Source: Ischnura elegans
Lineage: Eukaryota > Arthropoda > Insecta > Odonata > Coenagrionidae
Assembly: GCF_921293095.1 (NCBI RefSeq)
Contig: NC_060249.1
Coordinates: 83,711,907-83,775,906, forward strand
Reading direction: 5' to 3'
DNA: 64,000 bases
Shown piece after piece: positions 36,451-48,405 of the stretch (positions within the stretch are counted from its first letter, which is position 1; the number at the start of each line of letters is the position of its first letter). The translations under genes were made by a program, and so were the position numbers. Below the pieces are notes generated by a model. It saw only the letters and a list, made by a program, of their open reading frames with translations, ran no database searches and was not told the DNA's origin.

Positions 36451-37399
36451 CAAACCGTTTGAAGCTCTAAAATTCATCAACTTTATGCTACCTGAGATAA
36501 TTTTTGTTTTTTTTTTCTTTCTGCGACGGTTAATGGGACTAGATACCACGCCAGAAAATTCCTTTGCAGGACGATACGGTTAAGATCGCTAGGGGTCCAT
36601 TTTTGCATGTTATGGGGAACTGTTTCCACTAAAAAGCATGGCATATATATAGCCTTGGTTTGTATGTTTTTACAGTTACGCATGTCAAACCAGTTGGGAG
36701 GAAAAAAAATTGCTTACTTCCCTAAAATATAGTCTTTTTCTCGTGAGAACCACTCCGCTCCAAATATAGACACAGAACTGATCAAACATTTAAGTCAAAG
36801 CTGTTTCTTTAATACTTTCAAATATATGTACCTATAGTGCAGCGAGTGATGGCGTTTTAAAAATAACATTACGTTACCTTGGCGTAATGTACAAATTTTA
36901 CGTTCGTGACTACGTTACCTGTCTACAGTCCCCATTTCCGATCTGCATAAATGTCGCTCGTTATTCATCTCGTGGGCGTTGCTGAACATATGGTACTGAA
37001 TGGCTTGTCAAGCCATACATCGGACCATCTTAAGAAGGAACTCCGAGCAGAATACTTAGCGATAGCGATTTATTTGGAAACATCAGAAATGCGTTCATGT
37101 TTGCATGTTTTTGACTTGAATGGCTAGTTCCGATCCACCTTGTCGGTAGCAACATATCGCTATAGACTGCACTCTCATATAACCTTGGTTTACCCAGAAA
37201 TATTCGCTTCCTTTCACTCCCTTTATCGCTGAATTTCAGTAAAAATCTGCAACTAATTTGGACCCTGTAAATATTCTTTGCAGAGCGGGAAAGGAAAAAC
37301 ATGCATTCATTTGTAGTAGTAGTTGAATTTAGGGTGCGTCGACGGCTAGGTCATTTCGCACCATGCATTTATTCCTGACACAATTTTAATTTATATCGA

Positions 37400-37530
37400 G
37401 GTTTATCAAATTTACAGTTATATGTGCACGAACAACCATGCCCTGGATAGAGGAAACTTACCGTGGCGGGACTCTAGCCCGCGACCTCATGTTTGGCAGG
37501 CGAGGACTTTACCCCGCCGCCACAGTGTTA
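37400..37530 (-). repeat. tRNA-derived SINE (family B), copy 1
   Basis: On the minus strand: GTGGCGGCGGGGTAAAG (A-box region), CGCCTGCCAAACATGAGGTC (anticodon region), GCGGGCTAGAGTCCCGCCA (B box, normally GGTTCGAGTCC), then a non-tRNA tail with ATGGTTGTTCGTGCAC. A second copy with the same tail is at 57970-58085. It ends next to the MITE at 37543. Confidence 0.7.
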
Positions 37531-37542
37531 AATTATGCCTTG

Positions 37543-37846
37543 CAGTGGCATAACTAGGAATATGCTTTTGGGGTGTGAAGGGGCACGGGAGGGGGATCTC
37601 CCACCCAGCCAACGGAATTCTGGGAAAAAAAATGAATTTCCTGGAAATAAATTTTACATCATTTTTGCGCTAAAACTTGAACCTTTAGCAGAGGCAGTCA
37701 TTATGTGTCAAAAATAGACAATAGTCCTAAATATTATTTTATTTGTATGAGGTTTTGGGGGTCTATGACCAATGGGGCCCATAACATCTATGACCCAGGG
37801 GGCCCATGACATCTATCCCCTCATCCCCTCCATAGTTACGCCACTG
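37543..37846 (+). mobile_element. hAT-type MITE (CAGTGGCGTAACTA family), copy 3
   Basis: Left end CAGTGGCATAACTAGG; right end TAGTTACGCCACTG. Flanking octamers ATGCCTTG (37535-37542) and ATGTCTTG (37847-37854) match at 7 of 8. The interior matches the 18456 copy, with an extra duplicated GGGGCCCAT-ACATCTATGACC segment near the right end (about 37775-37815). Confidence 0.9.
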
Positions 37847-40800
37847 ATGTCTTGTATGAAATGTCTACACCTTGGCCATTGATGAAATTGTATGACATAA
37901 TTTTGAGTGTTCACGTTTATCGTATACCCCAACTCATCTTGATTGAAGCAGGCAGCCGCCCTTACCCGCCTTCCTTAAAGCCGGCCCTCCGACCTTATTC
38001 CTTCACGAATCGTGAGGTCGTCTCGGGTTAAGCCACAAAAAATCGGAACGTTCGGGTCCGGAACGAAAAGAAGAATCAAATTGATGCTCTCGGTCTGAAT
38101 GGAACCCCATTTACGGAATCAGGATAGCACGGAAATGTCAAGGCGGAACAGAGCGTAATCGAGCCGGAAAGTATCTGATCAATCGAAGGAAATTATTGGG
38201 CTTCTCTTATACTATACCTCTTGATTTGATCCTTGTGAATGAAAAGGGATGATGCTTATGTGAACCAACTCTAAATGGGGTTGTCTTGAAGGAGGTTGCG
38301 AGAGACGAAGTTTATATCTTTCACATGAAATTCTCAATAAGTAATCTTCTCATTCCTCTGCTTACCATCGACTGACGGCTAAATAAAATAGGCTGTCCGT
38401 CCTATAACTTTTAGAAATTGAAGTCGAAGATCCACATTTTTATAGAGGCTATTGTGGCAGCACTTCTCCAAGTATATGAAAAATTCTGATTATTGCTAGA
38501 TTATGTATGACATTTGGACAAAAATACTGAAATTATTTTTTTATACCGAGAATTAAAGGGTTAGCACGCCAGCTCATTACCACGTTTAAAGCTATCAGCA
38601 AATGACAGCAATAATTGGTGTCAAATCACGTTATACATATAGCCAACTTATATCATATGAAAATTCTGCTAGGTAATCATACAACGTATTATCTAAACGA
38701 CATAAAGATTGAATTTTCCATATTTTGTGTGCTCCAAGTTTGCTTTTTAGTTCCAATGTATGTCGTCTTCTATGGTAAATTAAAAAAAAATATTATTGGC
38801 CAAAAGTATTTTTTTGGATCGCGCATTCGTAAGCATGCACACATTACATTGAGTAACGTAATTTTTGCTTTCTTCCACGATATTGTTTGCTTGAAAATGA
38901 AAAATGATTGAAACTAAGTTGCTCGTATCGTGACTCTTACCTTTCTTTTATGATTTGGATTTTAAATTAGTTCTCACCGTCAGAATGCACCATAGATCGG
39001 CCGTGGATTTCTTCAAAGATCCTTTTGATTTTACGTTTCCGCATGCTTGCTATAAGGATATTTTTCCGCTACCACTGTACCCCAAGATTTTCCTCATTTA
39101 TTTCACGTTAACATTGATTTACGAGTGTTTGCTGCAAACGAAAGAGTCGGTTTGCTTTTCATTTAGCTGTTTACCTGTCAATTGCCGTCAATATTTTAAA
39201 TGCATATTGTAGGTTTAAATATAGCAAAGAATAGGAATGATACGTCAGTCTTATACCAACAAAGTCAAGCTTAATATGTTGGTAGGCATTAAGTGTAATC
39301 TTTTTCACAGTTTATTAAAATAATATCGTTATTTATTAACTCTGATATTTAATTGCATCATTGTTTAGTGGGAAGACAATCTGAGTGGTGGTTAGCAGAC
39401 GTGAGCTGTAACTCCTTTGATTCTTGTTGGTTTGATTTTTTTGTAGCAAATGAGTTAATTTTGTAATGATAAAATGAATTATGACCCAATTTTATCAATA
39501 ATTTTAAGGTGTCTAAAAATAGTAGAAACTCTTTAAGTTGTTTAAACCATTTTTTAAATTCCGCATTCTTGTTATCTTTTTAAACTTTCCCGAGTCCTCA
39601 TGGTATGGTTTTTCTATTGTTACGAGCTATTGCGTCTTATCCAATTAGTTTATCGATTGATTTTTATATCACGTTTGCCATCTAAAAGATACGTATGTTT
39701 AGCAACCCATTAGAGCTTTTCTTCTTGATACGCTCCCTCAATTACCTACTATAACCAAGCACCATGTTTTTTACGATTATTTCCTCCTCATCACGTCATA
39801 GATTATATTATTAAAAGTTATCTTCTGTGCTTAAGTACATGTGTCATTATTATCTCTCTCATTCTTCTGTACCATTTTTCCTGCATTCCATAGCTCAATC
39901 CTGGTAGTATCACATTATGACTGAATCCTCGTTATATTTCTTTATCAGCCTTCCTCTAAATTCTCCTTGTAGCATTCTTTTACCCAGTCGTGTAGAGTAC
40001 TTTTCCTTTCAAGTTACGTACATACTTATCGTATCGTAGGTTTTGGGATTGAATTACTTGTAGAAACTACGTTTATATTTTTTTCGTACATTTAATCACT
40101 TCGATGAATTTTCTCTTCCATTGAAGGAGATTCGCGGCGAATCGTTGTATAACGAATTCCACCATAAGAATTAAATTTGAGCTCGGATTCTAGAAGGTTC
40201 CCATGAATTGGTATAAAGCTTTTGTCTCTCTGCGTACTCCTCATCGATGAAGATGTTTGCTTTTTCCTTCAGGGGACGGCGACTCTAGATTTTGATGCTT
40301 CTCTCTGTAGTTATACGTTGATATTCACTAGTCCGTTCATGTCGGTCAACCTCAAGGTAAAATTTATTTGTCATTTAGCGTAATTTATTATTTTTTTAAT
40401 TATTTATTAACTTTGAACCCAGTGCGATGTGCAATGCTGCGATGAGTTAGTTTTTAGTTCTTACTCCTAATATTTATAACTTGATTACCTTCCAACTATT
40501 TCTAAAACTTGCTTCTATTTTACAATAATAAGTCACCAATCATGATCTTATTGCTACAGCATGATACGTTTGATGAAAAAGAGTGTTAAAATTTGTGTGT
40601 ATGTAAAATAGTTTATTCTCTAATGATGACGAAAATTCCTCGTCTGCTACCATGTAACCGTAGTGAATTGGCGTGGCTATTACGTTTTAGGTATTGGTAA
40701 AGATGTTATGAATGTTCAATGGAAGTGAATGCCAACTTTTCATCCCATTTTCATCGTATTTGTCCAGCCTATTTTCATGAAGTTCTTTTTATATTACCTT

Positions 40801-41040
40801 CGTCGCCAGGATAGAAGCTGCTTCCAATGCTGCAATGGTTACCTCTGCCTTCGTCATCAACCCTGAACGGCCTGATTAAGAGAGGTCTAAGTTCTAAACG
40901 CAGTGGTAGAAGTAGACTTTGAAATATTGGCGAATACTGCTATCCCTTACGGATCGGAAACATTTTCGAAAGGAGTGTTTTGTGGTCCTCATTCGTCGAG
41001 AAAGAACGATATCCTTCGACCCATGTCACATTTTATGGTG
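37847..41040. other. AT-rich non-coding stretch, no gene recognised
   Basis: Only short frames (up to 98 codons, no motif). No terminal repeats or RNA genes seen. Confidence 0.4.
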
Positions 41041-41442
41041 CGCTGTTTCATTCGCTAAAGAATGCTAAACATTTTCCCGTAGTGTCCTGATTATGTCCTC
41101 TTTACAGATTATCTAGACAACAGGATATGCAATATAACTTCTTCAAAAACCCTTCTTCCTAGTTGTTACCTCAGCTAACGACTGTTGGAGAGGTATGATT
41201 TTCTATTTCACCCATTTAAAAATGAACTTATATTTGGAGGTGATCCTTTCACAAGGACTGCTTTCTCTGGAGTTAACCAATTCCGTTACATTTAATATAT
41301 TATTTTACCATATTTCACAGTATTTGTGGAAATAATATTTTTGAAAACTATTTGGGATGATTAATTAGGTCTTAAACTCATATCTCTGTTATTCTTTGGA
41401 TGATCTCTGCACCCTAATATTTGTGGGTAATCCTTCCATAAT

Positions 41443-42004
41443 TTATTTATTTATTTAATGCAGTCCAAAAAGAGCGCGAAGCCAATTACAGAACTCACAA
41501 TAAAAAAGAAACAATTAAGAAATAGTAAACACAACGTAAATTACAATGAAATAAATAATATTCGACAGAATTATCAAATGATAAACAAAGAATGGTAGTA
41601 TCCATAGGGTGGTTCGAGGCGTAGAGGGATATTACGATGGAGATGCAACGAGATAGATGAGGGATGAAAAAAAGGATAAAAAAGTGGACCACATTTTGAG
41701 TAGTAGTTAATTGAAGAAGGAAGTCTGATTAGAAAACAACGATTTGAGACGGAAACACGGGGTGTGGAACAATGAAATAAGTCGCTCGACCTCGTCGTGC
41801 TCAAAGGAACATTGGGCGGGAAAAGACAAAGAAGGTCAGATGATCTGTATTTGCCATTAATAATATTTAAGAAAAGTCTCCGGTCATTGAGGACACGGCA
41901 ATCAGCTAGAGTTGCAATACCAATAGAGGATCTAATCATGTTGAGGGAAAAGTCAGGACTATTTTGTCTAGATTCTGCCAATGCCGCTACTATTAATCTA
42001 CTAT
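41443..42004 (-). mobile_element. 5'-truncated LINE retrotransposon, (TAAA)n tail
   Basis: On the minus strand a coding remnant (41981-41574) is followed by a short 3' UTR and ends in an (AAAT)n-type tail, seen on the plus strand as TTTATTTATTTATTTAAT at 41443. 5' truncation and a simple-repeat tail are typical of target-primed LINE insertion. The right (5') boundary is placed where sequence resembling the surrounding duplication resumes. Confidence 0.7.
41574..41981 (-). pseudogene. LINE ORF2 fragment, C-terminal tail after reverse transcriptase
   Basis: The 135-residue frame includes DCRVLNDRRLF, SSDLLCLFPPNVPLSTTRSSDLFHCSTPRVSVSNRC and FLIRLPSSIN. The pattern R-S-x-x-L-F-H followed by hydrophilic residues and R-L-P-x-x-x-N is the C-terminal signature of Jockey/CR1/I-type LINE polyproteins in arthropods, downstream of the polymerase domain. 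The endonuclease and catalytic RT motifs are missing, so it cannot act. Clade assignment is from pattern memory only; a LINE origin is likely, the clade less so. Confidence 0.6.
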
Positions 42005-42720
42005 TTTACTGAAATATGTGAGTATATTTAACCTTGTGGAAATACAATGTTTTGGAAAAATATTTGGAATGATTGATTAGGTTTTCAACACATATTTCTG
42101 GTTTTCTATGGGTGGTCGCTGCAATCTGCTGTCTGGCTTGGAGTGGTATTATAGGACCCTTGAAGGAGGGGTGGGGTCGAAGCTCGTGAGGCAATCGACA
42201 ATTTTATCTCGAGACGGCCGCTACGTGCCTCCCTAAGACATTGAAAATGTTTCGACGCGCTACGCCCATGGACTTGACCGTGAGACATCGGTAGGGAATG
42301 AGAAGAAAAAGCCCGGATCCGTCGAACGCGATCGATGGATTATTTTCTTGGGTTCCTATCCGAAACTTTCGCAGAGTCAATGATGCTCGAATGATTTCCC
42401 ATTCGCTGAAGATTGCCAAAAAATATCCATTAGTATCCTGATTATGGCCTCTCTACGGATTATGTACAGGTTATTCTATAAAACTTTTCCGAAGGGCCTC
42501 CTTCCTAGTTGTTATCTCCGTTAACGATCATTAGAGAGGGATGATTTTCCTTTTAACCAATTTATACACGAGCATATATTTCTGTGTCATCCTTCCGCAA
42601 GGACTGTGTATTCTGGAATCAGCCAAAGCAATTACTCAACTGTTTTACTACATTTTACTGAGTCTTTCCGGGAATGTAACGTTTTGGAAAACTGTTTAGG
42701 ATGGTTCATTAGGTAAAGGC

Positions 42721-44230
42721 ATTTGCGAAGAATAGCAACGAAAAATTATGGTTAATTTCGGTACATTAAATCATCTGGAATAAGTACATAAACATCGGTT
42801 AACAGCTCTAATTGTAGCTTAGTATGCTCAGCAATGAACTTTCAATATAACTTCTTTGCATTGTACGAAGAAGCCGGCTTCAGTGGCTCCTTGGTTTTAT
42901 GCGTTTCTTCCTTATTATGAATGCAGGTAATTGGGGGAATCTGTGAGTGCTAGAGAAATTATTATTATTTTGAAGTTGAAAACGTGCAGCTCCTCGTTAC
43001 GTGAGGTCAGCTGCCTCACTCTTGCCCTTGCTTATGCCTAGCTTCCTTAAAAATTCTGCAAAAGAGAATATAATTTATTTTCCCGTACCTTATGGTTCCC
43101 CAGAAAGGTAGGAAGTTTAAATAATTGAAATAATATCTGAAGGAGCCTCTTATAATTCGCTTTGGATACCCCAATGAATCAGCATTTTTAAACAGCTTCG
43201 TAGATTATGCTGGAATAGCGTTGCGAGTTTAGATCTTTTTAGGAAAGCTACCGTAGCTTTGTCTAACTGTAATTATTCTTCTTGGCTTGATACTGCAACA
43301 GCTGAATGCGCGATAGCGTGATATAACTCCGCCTACGTTTGACCACGTGACACATTCGTTCCCTGAAAGTAGTAGCGGGAATTCTGCAAACGATAATTCG
43401 AGTAAAATTAATAACAATTTTTGCTCGGAGAAAAAGGCTAATAGAGGGAGATAAATAATTAAAACGTGACGATAGAAAAAAATTTAGCTCAAGCACAGTT
43501 TACTATAGGCGCTTGTTTATTGTAGTTGTAAGAATCCATTGTTGCTACCAATTTTCATTTACGTTTTACCTATAATAACTCTATTCGTTTGAATACTTCC
43601 CATAGTTATGCGCATAGACAATTGGATTTTTTTCTTGCTTTAATCCAGTATAACTACCTATTTTCATTTACACTTTACCTATAATAACTCTATTATTTTG
43701 AATAACGCCCATAATTACGCGGATGGACGTTTGGAATGTTTTGGTTGAGTAAGAAGTGTTGGGAGAGCTAAGAAATACCTAATATCGTAATCTCATAGCT
43801 CTTTTCGATTTTCTCGTTTCTCCGCTCCCTGGATAATTGGATCACACTCAAGATGCATTGATTTATTCCGTTACCCGTTTTACCGTAATTCGTCCTTGGC
43901 TTCCTGACGTAATTTTTCACTTTCATTACGCTCCCCATTGAAGCCCTAAAAGGTAATTACGGATCCTTGGTCGATTATGGATACGAATTTGAAAGACTAC
44001 TACCAGCTCTACTACTTGATGCGAGTTACAGGATTTTAAAATCTTCCTATAACATAGTTTCTTGATCAAAAAGAAATTATTTTGTCTTCCTGCAGATCAG
44101 AAAGTCAGAAAACCATCAAGGCGACAGAGAGAATGCCATGCAAAGATGAAAATAATCCGTCTGATTTATCTGCAATTTATCACGAGTTAATAATAAACAA
44201 ATATAAGCTGTTTAAAGGATATAAAAAACT
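42721..44230. other. AT-rich non-coding stretch
   Basis: No gene seen. A local direct repeat is present: CATTTACGTTTTACCTATAA (43556-43575) recurs as CATTTACACTTTACCTATAA (43666-43685), each followed by TAACTCTATT and then TTTGAATA. Confidence 0.4.
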
Positions 44231-44233
44231 ATA

Positions 44234-44382
44234 TTATTTTTATTATGTATCTAACTTATGATTATTTTCATATTAATAACTTTTATATTGAAATGAAAAG
44301 TATATTTCGCACAGTAATTGCTTGCCTGTCAGAACTTTGTGCCCACTCCCCAGAAATAAATCGTGAATTACCCGTGATCGTA
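44234..44382 (+). repeat. Fragment of a repeat shared with 49684-49848
   Basis: CATATTAATAACTTTTATAT and the downstream words CAGTAATT-TTGC, CCTGTCAGA-CT and CCCCAGAAA-AAATC match the 49684-49848 fragment in the same order. That second copy ends in a hAT-like terminus (CTGGATCCGCCCCTG), so both are probably one hAT-type MITE family. Ends here are eroded. Confidence 0.5.
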
Positions 44383-44758
44383 CTACTTACGCCTATTATG
44401 TAAAAATTTAACTTATCGTTTTGAAAGTAAGGATTGATGTTTATCTATGTTGAGTAATGAAAGATAATTTTTGACGGGAAAATATTCTCCTCAGTGTTAG
44501 AAGAGTATTAAATGTTGCTCTTCAGATTTGTTTGATTCAAGGTTTGACTTTTAATTAGTGATGGGTCGGTTCGATTCCTCGATTCTTCGATTCCTCGATT
44601 CTCGGCCAAGAACCGGAATCGAAAACGAGTACTTGCCAAGGTGAAAAATCGATTCCGATTCCAGTAGTACTTCAAACTCAAAATATACGACCGCGTTCCC
44701 AAAAGTAATTTGAATTTTCGCGCCTCGTAATCGTGATAACAAAACACATATCCTCCTG

Positions 44759-44880
44759 GGATGTGCGAGTACTCGAAAATTCAAGTCGAGTCGAGTAGTT
44801 GGTACTCGACTCGAGCGTTTCGAGTAGCATTACGAATGTCGAGTCGAGTAGTTAAGGTTATAGAGCTTTCGAGTATAGTA
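44759..44880. repeat. ACTCGACTCGAG-rich end of a second hAT-like element
   Basis: GGGATGTGCGAGTACTCG is followed by several copies of GTCGAGTCGAGTAG. Such ends belong to another hAT-type group whose right end should read CGAGTACTCGCACATCCC. I find no such right end; a similar but same-orientation word (TTGCGAGTAATTTTCAACTC) occurs at 46644-46663. Probably a nested, rearranged insertion. Confidence 0.45.
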
Positions 44881-45059
44881 GGTCCAGCGATCTGCCGACA
44901 GGAAGCGCTATCATGAAACTCGTTTTATAATGCAGTTTTTAAAGCCGATAAGTCATCCTAATGCCTTGGCCTGGTAGTTTCAGCTTGCCGAATACACTAG
45001 GGTATAGTTGTCGACATGGGCGCCGAATACCTTTACGGCAGCCGCGGCGGCCGATCGTC

Positions 45060-45310
45060 TTCCTACCCGGCGCGCACTGGTCCGAAATCGGAAAAAGCTG
45101 GAATGAAGTCCAAAATGACCTTTTTGGGGATAGAGACTTGAAACTTAGTGTAAATACTCATAAATTATTACCAGATATAGATTACTATGCCTTTTTACAT
45201 AAATACGACCCTTTTGTGAGATACAGTGGCCCAAACATGACCAATTTTTCAATGCCACGCGAGATATCGTTTTTCCTCAAAAAATCTTTGAATTTATCCA
45301 GGTGGTTTTG
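45060..45310 (+). repeat. Dispersed repeat family R2, copy 1
   Basis: GGTCCGAAATCGGAAAAAGC (45079-45098), CTTAGTGTAAATACTCATAA (45146-45165) and ATGA-CAATTTTTC recur in the same order on the minus strand of 53425-53690. The 124-codon frame across it is not a recognisable protein. Class unknown. Confidence 0.6.
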
Positions 45311-46201
45311 CGTTGGTATGAGTTTAATGGAATAAAGAAACGCAATATTCCTTTGACCTGGTGCTTTCCCTATATTTTCAATGACTTTTGAAGATTTTGG
45401 CTCTCATCTGTCTGGTTTTACAACGCAAAATGGCCGACCCGTTTTTCACGTGAAATTTGACATAAAGTAGATATTATCTTTCGTTTACGAAAACTATAAC
45501 TCAGAAAATTTGAACCACAATATAAAGTAGAGATTTCTAAAGATTAATAAGTAGAAATCTTGGAAAGAAGTTTGCGACGAAGGAAATTATAGCGATTTTT
45601 TAATCGCGCGTCAAGGCTGACCTACACGCCGCGGACCTCTGAGGCTCGGTAACTGAGGCCGATTTTTCAAGTTTTTTAAAACATTAGTCTTGAAAATCGT
45701 CATATAAAGCATGGATAATCGTCTTAATTGACTGAAAACACTAAACTGAGGATGTTAAAAAGGATTATGTATAGATCGAATAGGCCATTTAGCGCATTAC
45801 TCGAAAGAAAATACGAAGGATTGGATATTTTTCGGAACCATCCCACGCATAAGAAATATGGCTCGGGTATTGAAGTAAAATGAAGAAATTAAGTCTGCAT
45901 GCTTAAGAGAGAGAAGAATGAACTGTTTCCACGAAAGGCAACAACTGATACCCTTTTTCCCTTTCCACCTTCGCCGAGGTGAGTTGCGCGGAAGGGGGAG
46001 TTTTCATATCACAAGGCATCTTTTAGCCTTTTTTATTACTGCATCCGTCCGATGTGATACTCATTTGTAGCGTTTAGTTTCTTTCTTGAACTTTAAAAAG
46101 CAAGAGACTTTAACCCTGATTAAATGACGTGCGAAGTATAGAATTTTTTTGGCTCTACAAAACTCAAGTTTAGTTCTATATAGTTCGTTCGCTTCATCCA
46201 T

Positions 46202-46396
46202 TTGAATTCCATGAAGATTCAAGGTCCAAATAAATCGTTGATATTATTTTTAATAAATTTCCAGAGTCTCCAAAATCTTGCAATTTTGGTAGGAAAGTAT
46301 CTTGCCCAGTCACACAAGTGTGTAGCAAAAGCCAATTTTCTGCAGGCAGTAATACTGTTACATGAAGATGTCAAAACCTGCTGGCTGAGCATGTAG
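46202..46396 (+). pseudogene. Possible hAT transposase internal remnant
   Basis: A 64-residue frame contains LVGKYLAQSHKCVAKANFLQ and ends in EDVKTCWLSM. hAT transposases have a stretch ending D-V-K-T-R-W-N-S-T in the insertion/catalytic region; here R to C and N to L changes are seen. Position between the ends of a hAT element supports the reading, but similarity is short. Confidence 0.4.
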
Positions 46397-46760
46397 AATA
46401 ATTGGATTTTCTGCTTGAGAATTTGAAAGGGCCAAATATTACATGATTCATATACTTAGTATGTAATCTTTATTATAACTGTGAAAATTACTATACTCAG
46501 GGCTCATTATAGGGCACGATCCTCATTACATTTTCCTTCTTACATTAGGCTAGACATTCATCATAGAAAATTGGAGTAGAATATATTGTAGTATGCATTG
46601 CTGTATTGCCTGGTTCAGAAATTATCATACTTGACTCCATACTTGCGAGTAATTTTCAACTCGACTCGAGATCAAAAAGTGCTACTTGGAAATCCCTTTT
46701 ATATTCCAAAGGAGCAAATGCAGACTAGGGAGCCTGTGACAGGTATATAGTCAAGATACA

Positions 46761-47025
46761 GTGATGCATTTGGAAAAGTACCCAAAGTCACCAAAGCAAA
46801 CACTGTTGAAGCTGAAGTGGAGCTTATTTATCATAGATGAATGCACCACCCAATTCCTTCCCTGGGAAATACTGAAGACATTTAGTTCTGCAGGAAAAAT
46901 ATGTGATGTAAAATGCAACAGGCTTTATCCTAGAATATCCTAGAAAGCAAAGCATCTTCACTCTGTCAGCTGACAGAGTGAAGATGCTTTTATATCTGAG
47001 CAAAAATTTAAAGTCTGTAAAAGGA
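46761..47025 (+). pseudogene. hAT transposase C-terminal dimerisation domain, broken
   Basis: The frame reads LPWEILKTFSSAGKICDVKCNRLYPRIS then stop. The family signature is S-E-R-x-F-S-x-A-G-x-I...R-x-x-L-S, and FSSAGKICDVK-NRL is a clear match. After an inverted 21-bp duplication (46949-46990) the original frame resumes as SADRVKMLLYLSKNLK, matching the end of the domain. The upstream WW and SxxSER parts are frameshifted. In life this C-terminal domain dimerises the transposase; this copy cannot. Confidence 0.65.
46949..46990. repeat. Perfect 42-bp palindrome inside transposase remnant
   Basis: All 21 base pairs either side of the centre (46969/46970, within CAGCTG) are complementary with no loop. 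The right half is original transposase coding sequence, and the left half is its inverted copy. Confidence 0.95.
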
Positions 47026-47610
47026 GACTAAATTTGTGAGACATTATTGATAATGATGAGATATTATCAATAAAAGATAGATATTAAAGGAGATACTTTT
47101 ATTTTAAATTTAAACATGAGTGTTAGTATTCTAAAGTAATACCTATCATGTAACATCACTTTTCAGGAATGTTCTGTTTTGAAATTTAGCTATTATATTT
47201 TAATTACATAGTGATGATATGAAAGATGCTTTTGTTTGACTGACTCTTTCACAGAGTAATATTTTTTAAAGTGGTTTTCTTGTTGCCTGGAATTAAGTGA
47301 TATTTTTCTTGGAGCCTATGGCATCAGAATCGATGGAATCGGTATCGGTAGAATCGGAATCGAAATATCAGAATCGGAATCGGGATCGGAATCGATAAAA
47401 TTTTGGAATCGACCCATCACTACTTTTAATATAAGGATCACTGAGTTCGCACAGCCAATGGAGGAGAGCGTTTTGGATGAAAGTATGGAATTATTAAGTG
47501 GAGATAAGGTGTCTTAGTTTTTTTAGCTGATTTAAGATTTAAGGTTTTAGAAGTCGCAGTTTCCGAAGAGACGTTTGTAATAATTAATTTGCCATCATTT
47601 TCTGGTAGAA

Positions 47611-47640
47611 CTTGACGATGAGAGAATCGAAACGTAATCG
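47611..47640 (+). repeat. Hammerhead-like core word
   Basis: CTTGACGA (47611-47618), T, a short GA...TC stem and GAAACG (47629-47634), followed by a second TCGAAACGTT (47639-47648). It matches the layout of the motifs in the foldback elements and Penelope-like fragments, but the expected GTC is GTA. Surrounding element not identified. Confidence 0.35.
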
Positions 47641-48148
47641 AAACGTTGTACCCATCAGCGTCAGCCGCTTGGAAAACGTGAATACGTTACCATCTGTTTT
47701 TTGGGAAAATGTATGATATTACGATTGAGATAATTTTTGTTTTGCAATCAGAACAACGTATTTATTGAAAATTTTCAAATTCCTTAGTGCTGCAACTGGT
47801 AGAGCTGCAACTCTCCTGACTCAGAGAGGCAAGAAAAGGGGGCGGAGCCAGCAGAGCAAACAATAGTATTCGTTTATTCATTTATGAGATAGTAACATAC
47901 TTCGGATAACCCTGCTTATTTTTGCGTCGTAAATTTCAAGTTACAACTATGGTATTCAGCGGGGATGAAATATACCACCCAATAATCATTAATTTGTGTT
48001 CTTTGTGCAACGGCGTCGACAGCTTTCACAACTGTATGTATTAGTTTTGGCTAGCATTCACCATCATCATCTTTTACGTATTCTGTGAAGGCCGTTGTGA
48101 ATGGAGGGACGAGGTCAGGTGGTTTAAGCTCCCCCCCCCCCCCCAATC
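47641..48148. other. Non-coding stretch
   Basis: No gene, tRNA or terminal repeats recognised; a C-homopolymer run lies at about 48131-48144. Confidence 0.4.
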
Positions 48149-48405
48149 CAGTAACGGATGCAGAAAGAACTGAATTGGGGGGGGGGGCGCAAAAGATATT
48201 CTGAGCTACCTATATTTTTGTCATAATGAAAAATGATCATGTTACATGCAAAATTTAAGAGAGTATTATTTAAACTGATTATACGCATGTACAAGACAAT
48301 GCTATCTTATGATATAAAAAGTTACAATTGTGGTCCTGCAATGTTCGGCAATGCGGGCTGCCCCGCAAGAGGGGTACGCGCGCCCCCCATATGTATCCGC
48401 CACTG
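48149..48405. mobile_element. hAT-type MITE (CAGTGGCGGATACAT family)
   Basis: Right end ATGTATCCGCCACTG; left end CAGTAACGGATGCAG, its diverged complement. Flanking octamers CCCCAATC (48141-48148) and CCCTAATC (48406-48413) match at 7 of 8. A G run lies inside the left end and a GCGGGCTGCCCCGCAAGAGG hairpin-like block inside the right. Non-coding. Confidence 0.8.

Larger units (their letters stand above)
41041..42720 (+). repeat. Diverged local duplication interrupted by a LINE
   Basis: 41041-41415 and 42396-42720 are recognisable copies of one another: CATTCGCTAAAGAATGC / CATTCGCTGAAGATTGC, CCTGATTATG-CCTC, CTTCCTAGTTGTTA-CTC, CAAGGACTG and GGAAA-CTGTTT-GGATG. A third, partial copy (42005-42125) matches 41315-41415. 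The LINE tail at 41443 ends where copy 1 ends. Function unknown. Confidence 0.55.
44556..47422 (+). mobile_element. 2.9-kb hAT transposon with intact ends and decayed transposase
   Basis: The termini are TAGTGATGGGTC at the left and its exact complement GACCCATCACTA at the right. A perfect 8-bp target duplication CTTTTAAT lies at 44548-44555 and 47423-47430. Both subterminal regions are arrays of GATTCC/GGAATC words (44577-44630; 47325-47410), the kind of repeats that bind hAT transposases. Length is near that of an autonomous hAT, and transposase remnants remain (46202-46396, 46761-47025), but frames are broken. Other repeats appear to have inserted: an ACTCGACTCGAG-rich end from 44760 and a family-R2 segment at 45060-45310. 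Confidence 0.85.

Noticed and set aside
44961-45335. 124-codon frame inside the hAT element
   Set aside because: Not transposase-like; covers repeat family R2, which recurs at 53425-53690.
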